This document shows, piece after piece, positions 46,401-57,614 of a DNA stretch of 64,000 nucleotides (position 1 is the stretch's first letter; every line of letters starts with the position of its first letter). The stretch lies in assembly GCF_000005505.3 (NCBI RefSeq), contig NC_016133.3:1984001-2048000 (forward strand), written 5' to 3'. Made by a program: the position numbers and the translations under genes. The notes below the pieces were generated by a model that saw only the letters and a list, made by a program, of their open reading frames with translations, was not told where the DNA came from and did not search any database. The DNA comes from Brachypodium distachyon (lineage: Eukaryota; Streptophyta; Magnoliopsida; Poales; Poaceae).

Positions 46401-49400
46401 ATGTAATGTCTGAAGTAATCAGTATATGTAGTTTGCATTTCTCGTGTTCTTGAAATGCCCTATGTTTTGTGCCATCCTTTTGATGTTTGCTGTAACTCTG
46501 TGCAGGAATCAGCATTTTGTCTTCCACGTATTCATAGTCTATGGCATGTGATCACGGACATGCTCACCCGGGATGAAGCTTCTCAGAATGAAAGTAACAT
46601 CAGTTCTAGCAAAAAGCACAAAAAGAATAAGAAAAACAGCTCCTCTGAGGATTCAAAAAAGAATCTGCGCAGTTTTTGTGAGGTTATTATTGAAAGTTCA
46701 TTGCTACTTTCATCTCATGACCGGAAGCATTTGGCATTTAATATAATTCTTGATCTCCTTCCAAGACTGTCACCATCATCTATCCAAATAGTTCTGTCCA
46801 GCAAAGTTGTTCTTGGTTTGATGGATATTCTGTCAAATGCATCATCATGGCTGTACAATGCTGGCCAACATTTTCTGAAAGAATTAGTAAGTTCAGTAAG
46901 GAATGACAATGATCGCTGTGTTGCTGTCATTGTTAACTTGCAGAAGTATAGTGGTGGAAGATTTGACAGCCTGACAAAAACAAAAACTGTCAAAGAGTTG
47001 ATAGCCAAGTTCCATAATGGTCAAGATTGTCTGTGCCTTGTGCAAAATTTGATGGCGCTCTTTGTGGATGAAGGTTCTGTTGATGATGAACCATCTGACC
47101 AAAGTCAGACAACTGACGAGAATTCAGAAGGTGGCTCAATGGAAGATAAGGACCTTGTTGGTCAAAGCAATGCTGACCTTCTGAAGAGTTGGGTGGTGAA
47201 TACAATTCCTTTTGTCTTGAAAAATTTAAAGCTTACATCTAAAGGAAGTTCACTGACAGATTCCGAAATGGCCAAGTGTATTGAAGAAAAGTTTCAAGTG
47301 CAAACTGAGATATTGAAATTCTTTGCGGTCCAAGGTTTGTTCTCAGCTTCTTTAGGGACTGAGGTGACGTCATTTGAGTTGCAAGAGAAATTCAAATGGC
47401 CAAAGGCAGCTATATCGACATCACTTCGTAATGAATGCATCGGACAACTTCAATTATTACTAGAAGATGCACAGAAGGATGAGGCTTTACATGTTGTTAA
47501 TGAGGTTAAGTCTAACGACTTGGGCTTCTACTTCATGCATTTCATTAACACGGTATGCAACATTCCTTCGGTTTCGCTGTTCAGAACCTTGAGCAGCAAC
47601 GATGACGATGCATTCAAGAAAACGCTGGCTACAGAATCTGCACTTTTCCATGAGGTTCGTGAGCGTTTCCTGTTTTGTTCATAGAGTACATGCTGTATAT
47701 TCTGTTATTTTTCTTATCAGTCTGCGAAGATGACAATCAAATATGTTACTCCCTCCGGTCCATAGTAAGTGTCGGAGATTTAGTACAAAGTACCTTCTCT
47801 TCCGTTGTAGATGGCCTTATGTGGAACATTTTTTTAGTTATATCATTGAACACAATAATGCCACTTCTCTGTATTTTAGAGCACTGATTGAGAAAATCTT
47901 TTCAGTTAATATTGATAGTCTGTACCATTGATAACATTGGTTGCATGTACCATCGACAATGCATTACCAACAGTGATAGTTTGCACCGTTGAGAATTCAT
48001 TACTTTCCTCTTTCGTTCTGGCTATACTTGTTGAAAACTGGGATCTGGGGTTTAGTTTGAATTAGCAGTTTTGTAAAGTATCATGGATGTTACGTATATT
48101 CCTTCTGGATGTCCTATCTAATTTCTCTGACTCCTTTTTGTATGATCAGGAAAGAAAAATCGGGCCTGGACTGGATTCAACCAAAATGCATGTGATACGT
48201 TATCTCCTTATTCAATTGCTGCTGCAAGTTCTTCTCCATCCAGATGAGTATTGGGAGGCTGCAATTGATGTGATTATATGTTGCAACAAAACATTTCCTT
48301 CCATTGCTCAGGGTGACAATTCAACTGGGCTGGAATCTCTTGAGGTCGGTTCAAAGGAATCAGATGAGCATGGATCAGAGGAGTCTAATGAGGATGTACC
48401 ATTAGAGTTTATGGATGTACTTGTGCAGACTTTTCTCTCTGTTTTGCCTCATGCATCTGGCCCTGTGTGTTTCACCATTGAGCAGGCAAGTATACATACC
48501 TCTAGAAGTCAGATGTTTGCAATATTTGTATTGAAACATCCTATGTTAGACGATGATACTAAGAAATAAGGGACATGCAGTTCTTTTAATAATTTTAGCG
48601 AGCCTCCTCTCTCTTCGTTCTGCATAATATATTTTCATTATCTTTTCCTTTTTTGTGTTGTGGAAATGGAAACGTAGAAAAATCAGTTTAGCACTCAGAT
48701 ATGCTGTCCTCAACCTTTTGTCATTCACTACTACAATTCTTTGCAGTTTTTTTCTCCTAACACAAATTCTCGTTTTCTAATTGAAACAACAGGTTTTCCG
48801 CGTGTTCTGTGATGAGGTTACAGAGACAGGGCTCCTTGATATGTTGAGAGTAGTGAAGATAGATTTGAAAGGCTCTCGTCGTCAAACGGATAGCGACGAT
48901 GACGAAGATGACACTCTTGTTGGTATTGAAGATGATGATGAAACTGTAATGGAAGACGTAGATGCTGGGGATGCTGATGATGCTACAGATGAAATTGATG
49001 AGGAAATGGAAGATGAGGAAAGTGAAGATGATTCGGCAGATGAAGTAGTTCAGGATGATTTGAAAAAAACAGCTCACCATGAGGCAAAATATGGGGATGC
49101 TGCAGAAAGTAGCAAAGGTGGGGAAGATTCAGATGATTCAGATGGTATGGATGATGATGCTATGTTCCGTATTGATCCGTACATTGCGAGGATTTTCCAG
49201 GAGCGCAACAATCTACCTGGTAGTGGAACCCAGCAATCTCAACTTATGCGATTCAAGCTCCGTGTGCTTACGTTACTGGAGATATATCTTCAGAGGAATC
49301 CAGGTACTTTTTGTGTCATCACTTAATTTTGTTCGGTTTATGCAAGTTATTAGTGTTTTTTGCCATTCTGGTGGATTCAGAAGCATGGTTTTGTTTTGTG

Positions 49401-50421
49401 TTGACATTTTCCTTAGCTTGCATATTCTTGTAGAATGCTGTTTGAAGGACCATGATTAGGAAAATTTCTGGACCATTTTCCTTGTTTTTTGGATTATAGC
49501 CTCGAGAACTTGAACATCCAATGGAAAACAGAATCAAATGATGCCCCTTTTGTATTTTGCTTATCTTACTGTTTTTTTCTATCAATCTGGCTTTTAGTTA
49601 CTCATGTAGCTTTCTTTAACCTTCTATGTCCTAATTCTACAGGAAAAAACCTGGTGCTGGAGGTGTATACTTTCTTAATGCAAGCTTTTGTGAATTCACA
49701 TAGTGCTGATGGTAGCGAGCAGTTCAAGCAACGAATTGGTGGTATATTGCAAAAAAGGATATTCAAAGCAAAAGAGTGCCCGAAAGGCAGTGATCTTGAA
49801 CTTGTTAGCCTCGAAAGATTGTTAGAGAAGGCTCTAAAGTTGGCATCACGTTCACGATACAAAGCAGTTGCTTCTGCAGCCCAAAATGCTACATTTTGGA
49901 TTCTGAAGATCATCAATTCAAAGAGTTGTTCCAAGGAGGAGCTTGCAACTGTGTTTGATAAGTTCCAGTTCATGTTGAACGACTACTTCAACAACAAGAA
50001 ATCGCGGCTGAAGATTGGTTTTGTGAAGGAGATTGTCCGCAGGAATCCCTGGGTAGGACGGGAGCTTTTTGGCTTTGCTCTACAGAAGGCTGGGAGCACG
50101 AAAGCCGAATACCGAAGAGTTCAGACTTTAGAGTTAGTGGACTGCATATTGAAATCTTGGGTCAGCGAAGACGTCGCGAGTGCATCAAAGGTCTTGAAGA
50201 AGCATCTGCCTCTGTTGTGCGAGCTGATTCAAGAGATCCTCACAAAGATGCCCGAAAACAAGTCACGTCGCCAAGAAGTGCGTAGATTTTGCACGCGAGC
50301 CCTGCAAACTGTGGTGAAGCTCAACCTGAGAGAACGGTTCCAGAAGAAACTGAGTTCTGAGGCCTACTCCCTCTGCCAGGCACAGCTGGGAGCCGCGTTT
50401 GCTCCCTTCCAACAACAGTGA
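43416..50421 (+). CDS. DNA polymerase V / MYBBP1A-like nucleolar protein
   Basis: Eight exons, 43416-44021, 44123-44248, 44337-44534, 46126-46353, 46506-47654, 48150-48485, 48793-49303 and 49643-50421, give 3933 bp (1310 aa) with matching phases. The family (yeast Pol5, animal MYBBP1A) is not a real polymerase; it acts in the nucleolus in rRNA synthesis and ribosome assembly. Seen here: a basic nuclear-signal region near residues 45-70 (AKKKKKLAMELRKQRK), then an Ala/Pro linker. The helical body starts at MNVFRDLASPEASLREAAAE (about 126) and includes VRYAIRRLIRGISSSREYAR. A Lys/Ser-rich insert (SSSKKHKKNKK) lies near 425. A long Asp/Glu-rich stretch occupies about 910-985, and the C-terminus is basic. 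Intron 6 has a GC donor (CAG|GCAAGT at 48485). Intron 3 is 1.6 kb and contains nothing I can name. The ATG at 43416 is the first in the frame. Confidence 0.93.
47749..47790. mobile_element. Fragment of a CTCCCTCCG-type MITE
   Basis: TACTCCCTCCGGTCCATAGTAAGTGTCGG in intron 5 of the DNA polymerase V-type gene looks like the left end of a Stowaway-type element. No matching right end is present nearby, so it is truncated. Confidence 0.5.
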
Positions 50422-51069
50422 TACATGCGAGTCCATTCATGAAGATGCAAAAGCCACTAGAGCATTTGAGCTGGACTAATTTTGCTTGTTACCTCAGCTC
50501 CACGCGGGCGGAGGGTAGGGTTAATTTATATCAAATCGTAATTCTTTTTTCGTCGTTGTGCCAATACCCCGAAAACAGAAAGAGTAGCTGCTAGCCATAT
50601 GTATCATCAGTATGAGCATGTACGACGATTGTGTGAATGGCTGACTATACTGCTAAGATTCTTTTCACAGGATTTACCTCTTATCTAGCAATGCTGGCTA
50701 GTTACTAATCGTGCATTCTTTAAAAAATATACTTCTTTTGTCCCATATCAAGTGACTCAAATTTATTCAAATATGAATGTATTTATGTCTAAAAAGCGTA
50801 TAGATACGTGTAATCTCGGTTCATAGAACTCCCTTAGTGAAAACAAAAATCGTTCATTTACTTGGTGTATTTTCCTAATGGTATATCTTAGTTTAATGAA
50901 GAATTCTTGCATCGGAAACAAAAATTGTTCATTTTCTCCATGCAAATTACGGGCCAGCCAATCGCGCACCAGCTCCCAGACCGCACGCCCCATCAGCACA
51001 GCAACGCTTGCGTGCCTGCTGCGCAGGGCCAGCCCAGCAGTACTTCTTTGCAAGCTTCTACTCCGTAAC
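50422..51069. other. 3' flank with half a Stowaway MITE
   Basis: The 3' untranslated region of the DNA polymerase V-type gene, then a left-half Stowaway at about 50731-50815 (CTTCTTTTGTCCCATATCAA ... ATAGATACGTGTAATC) without its right end. A block at about 50658 (AGATTCTTTTCACAGGATTT) is related to sequence repeated at 51830 and 51897. Confidence 0.5.
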
Positions 51070-51808
51070 TTCTAGATATGGCATTGCAATGGGTTGTGCA
51101 AAATTCGAAATAGCAATTCGCAGTCTTGCAGATCAATACTCGTATTTGCACGCATGTGGTAATGCACTTTTTTTTGAAAGGTGAAAATGCATTTCTTTAC
51201 GAACTTTATGACTATTTGCTACTTCTATTATTTTTAGTAACTCAACTTTTCTTGTGACTTCTTCCTCTCTCAACTTTTCGTGTGACTTCTTCCGTGTGCC
51301 TCCCACCCACTACTGATAAAGACAAAATACGTTGCCATTCCTCGGAAAATCCGCCCCACTAATAGCAGAAAAGGCGGAAGAAAGAAAACAAACTCATCAG
51401 GATTGCGTGCATGACATAGAGACTACACCATTCGTATCTCGTCCGTCCATTTGAACTGGCAACCATTTCTAACCGTTAGTAATCACTCCACAGCTGCCCC
51501 CACCCCGCTCCTTCCCACGCCGTGTGGGGCCCACCTACCGTCCTACTTCCTCCTCTCCTCACCTGCTTTTCCACCCCCTACCCCGCTCCGCCTTTATTAC
51601 TAGGTAGCTAGAACGGAAGGGACTGTGACTCTACTACCGACGACTGACCGACGTGACCAGGGTTTTGCGCATCCTCCCTCCCCTGCGTTGGTTTGAAGGT
51701 ATGCCCGCTTCTTCTCGCTTCGTTAGGACCCTCTCCCCTTTCTCCCTTCTGGTGGAGTCCCGTCTGATTCGCCCCGTGACTTGTTTCCTGATCCTAGGAG
51801 GTATGTGC

Positions 51809-51935
51809 ACAAATGTTTGTTTGTCCTGCAAAGATTCTTTTCTCAAGATTTACCTCTTATCTAGCCATGCTGTGTACGAATGTTTGTTTGTCCTGCAAAG
51901 ATTCTTTTCTCAAGATTTACCTCTTATCTTGCTAG
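51809..51935. repeat. 67-bp tandem duplication
   Basis: AATGTTTGTTTGTCCTGCAAAGATTC... at about 51810 recurs immediately at 51877 and is nearly identical through TTACCTCTTATCT. It lies in the presumed intron region downstream of promoter copy 1. Confidence 0.8.
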
Positions 51936-53233
51936 TTATTGCTATATCAAACCGTTCATTTTTTCTCTAGAGATTTTTTTCATTTTTTCGTGTAAATTAT
52001 GTTTAGAAACTTCCTCAGTTCCTCCTAGGCTTGGAAACCAAGATGGAGTGGGGATGGGTTGTGCAAAATTTTGAAAAGCTTTGCATGAACTTTTTTTTAA
52101 TCGTTTCAAATCATGGTGTCCATTTACGCGCATATGTATATGTATCTTGTATAGACACACGGCCTCTGGCTGTTACCGGGGGAATTTTAGAAAGAGCCAG
52201 GGAAGGTTCAAACCAAGGAAGAATAGGCGTGAACGATTTCCTCCTTTTCCTTCTCTTTCTGACACACATTACAACACCCCGGCCTGCAGCACTCCCAACA
52301 CACGCCACACAGCTTGCTGCGATCGATTGTTTCTCCCTATGTGTAACTCCTTGTGCAAACGCGGTCCATTGTTTCTCCCCATGTGTAACTCCTTATGCAA
52401 ACCCGTCTTCTCTGTTGTTCCAATACTCTCTAAGCATTGGGTGTTACACATCTGTACATGAACTTTGTGATTATTTGCGCGACTTATTTTTTAACCCCCT
52501 TTGGCGTGAATCCTTTTGTTTTTAACTCCTTTTCCATGCCTTCTCTCCAACTAATACAAACAAAATGCGTTGCAACTGCCATAAAAGCTAGTCTCATAAA
52601 TAGCGTAGATGAGAAGGAAGAAAAATTGACCATACCATGTGCGTGGCACAGATCATGACACCATCCCATCTGTTCATCCGCGAACGTGCACCACATTCAA
52701 CCATAAATACTAGCGCCACGCCTTCCGCTGTCTCTCCTATGCCGCGTGGGGTCCACCTACCCCACCTCCTTCCTCCCGCACCTTCTTTTCCACCCCCCGC
52801 CTCCACCCTTATTAGTGAGCCTGACCGAAAGCGAGCGCAGTTCCACCACCAACGACGATCGACGGACCCAAGGTTTCGCGCATTCCGCCGGTAACCCTCC
52901 CAACGCGTTCTCTTCTAGCGGAAGCAAACGCTTACTGTTATTGATTGTTTCTCCCTTGAGAACGCCTTCTATCAAACCCGTCTTCTACTCTTCTCCCCTG
53001 TTCCATTAATCCCTCACCTTCGGGTTTTACATGACTTTTTTACTCGACTTTTGTGTAACTCCTCTTGTTTTTAAACTCCTTTTACATGTTTTCTTCCCAC
53101 TCCTGATAAAAGAGGAAAGGCGACAGAAAACAAACTGACTAGGTCGTCGCTGCGTGCCTGACAGAGAGAGATCACACCATCCAATCCCGTCCATCCATCC
53201 ACGAAACGGTCTCCAAATCCAACCGCCAGATAT

Positions 53234-53245
53234 CACGCCACGTGT
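53234..53245 (+). promoter_or_regulatory. G-box/ABRE-like site
   Basis: GCCACGTGTCC contains the CACGTG core plus the ACGTGTC extension typical of abscisic-acid response elements. It is present in promoter copy 3 (the proximal one); the equivalent places in copies 1 and 2 do not have it. This suggests stress or ABA control of the downstream gene. Confidence 0.5.
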
Positions 53246-53448
53246 CCTCACCCATTCCCCGTTACGTGGGACCCACCCCCTGCCCTCCTTCCTCCTCCCG
53301 TCACCTTCCTTTTCCATTCCCCCTCCCTCCGCCTTTATTAGTTCGCCCGACCGGAAGCGAGCGCGCTCCCCCGCCGCCGCCGCCGCCGACGGACGACCGA
53401 CGCGAACCTAGGGTTTCGCGCATTCCCCCGCTCCGCGTCGGTCCGGAG

Positions 53449-54550
53449 GTACGCCAGGCCCGCCTCCTCTCGCTCCGGTAGCACCCTCCTCCCCTTTCCT
53501 TCCTTCCCTTACCACGGCCTGTTTCTGCGATCCCCGGCGAGGTTCATTCAATCCAATCTCCGCGGCGTACGTTAGGTTGGTAGCTATCTAAGCTATGCCG
53601 CTGGGTCGATCATCCCGGGGCGCGTCGCCGCGCTTCGATCTCGTGCTGCTCTCTGTTGCGGTTTCGTCAGGTGTTTTAATTTGGCGTGGGGGGCGTTCGT
53701 GGTTGGGGATTTGGTGTGCGAACGATGAAGGGACTTACCGATTGCGCTAGAATTTTTTTTCCCTTCCAGGGGAGGCAGGGGATGATGAAGAACTCGGGAT
53801 TGCCTGTTTGTTTGCTTTGTTATGGTTGATTGGTTGCTGGTTCTGATCTCAGTACTTGGTTGCTTGCTTGTATTGAATAATATTTGGGCGTACGCACTTC
53901 CCAGCGACCCAGGCTTTGCTGAGATGGAGGTGTGATGGGTCCAGGCCAGGTGGCATCGCAAAGTAGTTTCGATTTCACATCATTGGAGCCTGCAGTAAGG
54001 CTGATAGAATGTTATTTGTTTCGGGTTTCGGCTAGTGATTATCCGACCATGCTTTGGACCATATATTTGGCTTCTTTTATGCATCCAGGGAATGTAAATT
54101 GTAGTGTTGTAGTATAATATGTGGGATCATTTTTTTAGTAAGTGGTAGTTGCGCATAGTTGTTGCTTGCTATTGTACTTCTTATTCCGTCCATAGCCAGT
54201 ATGGGATCTTAGATTGATGCATGATCTACATAAGGTGTGCTAATTTGGTACACTTGGGGTATAATATTGTGGCAAACTACTGTGCGGTGATCTTTCACAC
54301 ATTCTGAGGGTTATAGCTTACATGGAAAACCAGCAACTATATTGATTGAATAGTGTGGACAGGGATTTCATCTAGTTTGTGTTAATAATTCATACCTTTT
54401 TGCGTCCCTATCTGATCAAAGTGATTCATATCAGCCATTTATTACTGAAAATTTTCTCTTCTCGACCATGATCTGATGTGCATGAAAAATGTTGTCATAT
54501 GAGTCATGACTGCTCGTAGAATACTTATGTTTCCCTTCTTATTTTGACAG
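53449..54550 (+). other. Long leader intron of the PAM2-CUE gene
   Basis: A good donor (GGAG|GTACGCC) and acceptor (TTTTGACAG|GTCTGC) bracket 1.1 kb of T-rich, stop-dense DNA. Only 11 bp of leader separate the acceptor from the start codon at 54562. Leader introns of this kind often raise expression in grasses. Confidence 0.75.
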
Positions 54551-54561
54551 GTCTGCTGACG

Positions 54562-55358
54562 ATGGAGCAGTCCTTCAAGTTGAACCCACATGCCACTCCT
54601 TTTGTGCCTGCCTCCAAGTCTTCTTTCACAGAAAGCTTGAAAGAGAAGAAGGTCCCTGAGAAGCAAGTGGATGAAACTGCTGACAAGTTTGCTGGCTATG
54701 AACTCCCAGACTCGCTTTCTTTTGATGACTATGCTGAAAGCCTAGGAAAAATCAACATCTGTGCCGAGTCTTCATCAAAAGAAGATGCTGCTGGAAGAGC
54801 TGTTGCTCCATCACAGTACAAGGGAAGTGATGCGGATTATCATCTTGCCATGGTGCAAGCTATCTCTCTGCGTTTCCCAGATGTGTCTGCTGACTTCATT
54901 CTTGAAGCACTGAAGGTCCATGCGTTTGATGCAGAATCCACCATTGAAATGCTTTCTAACTTGGTACGTGAAATTCTCTTATCCTTCCCATAGACTGTTT
55001 GTTGCCCCATGCTATATACTACTCCCTCCGTTCCATAATTCTTGTCTCAAATTTGCCTAAAAATGAATGCATCTATTCCTAAAAAGTGTCTAGATACATG
55101 TAAGATTTCGACAAGAATTATGGAACGGAGGGAGCAGATAACTTTTTTTGTGTGCAAACCTTGTATTCACATGAAACATCATTCCTTTTTCTAGCAAAGC
55201 ACACAGATTGTCATTTCAAGGCAACATTAATTGAAGCCATTTATCATTGCTGATAATCTTTCTCATTCAACTTTCTATTTCAGTGTGAAGCTGATGGCAC
55301 TGATCAGTTTGCTGAAGTATCAGGAAAGCCGCCTCAGCAGCAGCCCCATCACCCTTAG
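54562..55358 (+). CDS. PAM2 + CUE protein (CID5/6, PAIP-like)
   Basis: Two coding exons, 54562-54963 and 55284-55358, encode 158 aa. Residues 4-16 are a PAM2 motif (SFKLNPHATPFVP), which in other proteins binds the MLLE domain of poly(A)-binding protein. Residues about 90-134 form a CUE-like ubiquitin-binding domain (AMVQAISLRFPDVSADFILE and a following ALKVHAFDAESTIEMLSNL). This order and size match plant CTC-interacting domain proteins CID5/CID6, cytoplasmic regulators of mRNA translation or decay. The C-terminus is a short Gln/Pro/His tail (PPQQQPHHP). A leader intron precedes the start, and three copies of promoter and first exon lie upstream. Intact; start fixed by the PAM2 position near the N-terminus. 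Confidence 0.9.
55022..55134. mobile_element. Stowaway MITE in PAM2-CUE gene intron
   Basis: Left end CTCCCTCCGTTCCATAATTC and inverted right end GAATTATGGAACGGAGGGAG are perfect 20-bp inverted repeats. TA precedes; CA follows, so the target duplication has one change. It sits in the intron between the two coding exons. Confidence 0.93.
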
Positions 55359-56183
55359 GCAGAAGGAGAACTCTTCAGCTACGCCTGATTCAAGTTAATC
55401 GTCGCTATCATCGATACTGGCGTAGCGGAGTACAACCTCTCGCTTCTGTTAAAGAGTTCATCCCGAAGTGTTCGTTTAGGGCCAAAAGCAACAAGTACAA
55501 TGTGTTTGGGGATTTTATTACCGGGTGGAATGTCTGCTTTCTTCGTTGGAGTCCGCTACAACTTGGTGCCTAGTTTCGCCTACACCTGTTTATCATAAGT
55601 TGTGCAGCTCTTCTTGGTTTAGCCGATTCTCTCCGTTGTTTAGGTTTTAAGAATCCGCAGGCTGCGCTTGTTTCATGAACCTACCTACCTACCTACCACC
55701 CATTGCCAGAATACTGTATGCTTGTTTGCATTGTGTATGGGGAGACAAATGATTTGCCTTATTCTGCTGTGCCGATTTAAATGAGTGCAAAGAGACCTGA
55801 ATTCAGTTGATTGTGTGGAGATTTCGGAGACCAATGGAGCTTGTGCTTGTTTTATCAATGTTTTGGATTGTGTCTTCTACTGATATGCCTTGATATGAAT
55901 TCAACTGCTGCAACTTCTTAAATAGGAGTACTATCAAGTGGCAGCATAGCAGGTTGTTAGACGAAATGCATTGGTACAATTTCTATTTGATTTTTTGGTT
56001 TGGTTCTTGGGATGCCTAGGAGAGCATGGAAAGAAGCGAACACAAGAAGTTCATACGAATACAAAAGGGGATTTTATGAAATGCTCCTTGCTAGTTTGAC
56101 CTTTAGGGTCCCTTTTTGAATTGAGTGAAATTGTGTGTGTTCTTTGGAGCTAAACACCGGAGGACACGTAAAAATTATACTCA
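55359..56183. other. 3' flank, no gene seen
   Basis: The 3' untranslated region of the PAM2-CUE gene (probably to about 55800), then featureless DNA. Confidence 0.5.
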
Positions 56184-56608
56184 CCCCAGTTAGAGCCTTT
56201 TTGATTCTCAGGATTCTGAAACACATGAACAGAAAAATCATAGTATTAGACTATTAGAATATCATGTACTCCCTCCGTCCCAAAATAAGTGGCGGGGAGT
56301 GTTTGACACACCACAGGAAAAATCACTTATTTTAGAACGGAGGGAGTATTATCAAATTTTACGGGATTAAAAAAAAATACTCCACATGATTAGTATAAAG
56401 AGTGTTTGACACACCACAGGAAAAAAACAAAGGAATTGTAGCAAGAGATTTGAGTGGGTGAAAACTTCTCTCCAAAATAGAGCGCAAAAGAATTCATAGG
56501 AAAAATTCCTGAATATTCAATTCCTATGAATCAAACAACGTAATTTTTTCCCCTAAGGTTCCAAATTCTAGAAATAATAATATGAATTTTCTTTGAATCA
56601 AAGGAGCC
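56184..56608. mobile_element. hAT-like MITE with nested Stowaway
   Basis: The left end GAGCCTTTTTGATTCTCAGG and the inverted right end (TTTGAATCAAAGGAGCCC) match imperfectly. The interior has ATTCCTATGAATCAAACAAC-type sequence common in these elements. A Stowaway-like piece (56269-56346) is nested inside it. Confidence 0.65.
56269..56346. mobile_element. Nested short Stowaway with filler
   Basis: CTCCCTCCGTCCCAAAATAAGTG on the left and CACTTATTTTAGAACGGAGGGAG on the right, flanked by TA. Only a short loop is left, and it contains GAGTGTTTGACACACCACAG, which also occurs outside the element at about 56400. Confidence 0.8.
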
Positions 56609-57614
56609 CTTGTGCCTTGATAAAATTTCACATCGTGAGATCATGTATGTGCCTATATGGCTATATGTGGTCTGGAGTCTGGACGACGGGGTTTTTCTTT
56701 CTTCTCACCCTTCCATTTTTCTTTTTCACGGCACATGTACCCTTTTCATCACTTTATGTTGGCACATTTTGATGCCTTGGAGTTATAAAATAAGGAAAAG
56801 AAAACACTAGTTCAAGTTTGCTTTGTAATTTCTCCGATAGGCAGTTCCACTGACTTGCCTTGGACTTGGAGTCATAGATCGGGTCATCGGGAGATCAGAG
56901 CAGTTGGGGGTTCGTCGAGAATAAGATGTCTGAGGAGGGCCGTTTCGCATAATAACAGCCCAAACCCCAAAGCAAAAACGTATGGAGAAAAGGAACGAAC
57001 AACAAAAATAAAGAAATAGTTCTAAAAAAAAGAAATTTGCTCAAAAAATAAAATAATAAAGAAATCCGTGGCTGCAACCTCGCGAAGCGCACAGAACTGC
57101 GAGCTCCTCCTCCTGCCGGCTCCACTCCCGATTCCTCCCCTCCAGCCGCCTCCGTTCGATCTCCAGGGTCCCAACCCCAACCCCAAGCGTGCGTCCGGCA
57201 TTCGTCGCGAGGTTTGGTTTCAGGTCCGCCTTCCTCCCGTGCAATTTCCGCCCAATTTCCTCCCCAAATGCTCCGATTGGTGCGAGTTGTTCGCCCACCT
57301 TGGTTCCAATTCCTATGTGTATTTTGCTTGTTGATGATGCGTCGGAGGAGCAGCTCTAACGAGGCGATTTCAGTTTTCAGCAGTATATGTATAGGTTTAG
57401 GAAAATGGTGATGTATGCCGTCAGTAGGGTAAGGAACTTCGGTTTTGCAGGATGGTGCTGCATCTGACGTTCTGTCACTGAATGTCTTACGGTAGATGAA
57501 GTTGACGGCTACCGCCTACCGGGAGATTCATATTTCTATATCCACATTCTTGGCTGGGAGTTACTGTAAATTTGAATGCTAAGGAGGTCTCTTGTTTTTC
57601 TTCAGGGAATTGCT
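56609..57614 (+). promoter_or_regulatory. PTST1-like gene promoter and leader
   Basis: No other gene is seen. CT-rich, GC-rich DNA at about 57070-57230 looks like the first non-coding exon. Several GT sites there could be donors (for example TTTCAG|GTCCGC near 57224), with an acceptor before 57615 (TTTTCTTCAG at about 57605). The leader is therefore probably split. Confidence 0.4.

Larger units (their letters stand above)
51230..53500 (+). repeat. Three diverged copies of a promoter plus first exon
   Basis: Three direct copies share, in order, a GT(G/A)ACT-CC(T)CTT tract, CC(G/A)TCCAT(C/T)-type DNA, GCCG(C/T)GTGGGG(C/T)CCACCTA, a CCTTTATTA box, GACCGAAAGCGAGCG-like sequence, and AGGGTTTCGCGCATTC followed by a splice donor. 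The CCTTTATTA boxes are at about 51592, 52807 and 53332; the donors are GAAG|GTATGCC at 51699, CCG|GTAACCC at 52891 and GGAG|GTACGCC at 53449. The third copy feeds the PAM2-CUE gene directly. Copies 1 and 2 are 1.2 and 0.5 kb further out and diverged by perhaps a quarter. Confidence 0.85.

Noticed and set aside
52031..52525. 164-codon plus-strand frame between promoter copies
   Set aside because: It crosses promoter/leader repeats, with no counterpart in the other two copies.
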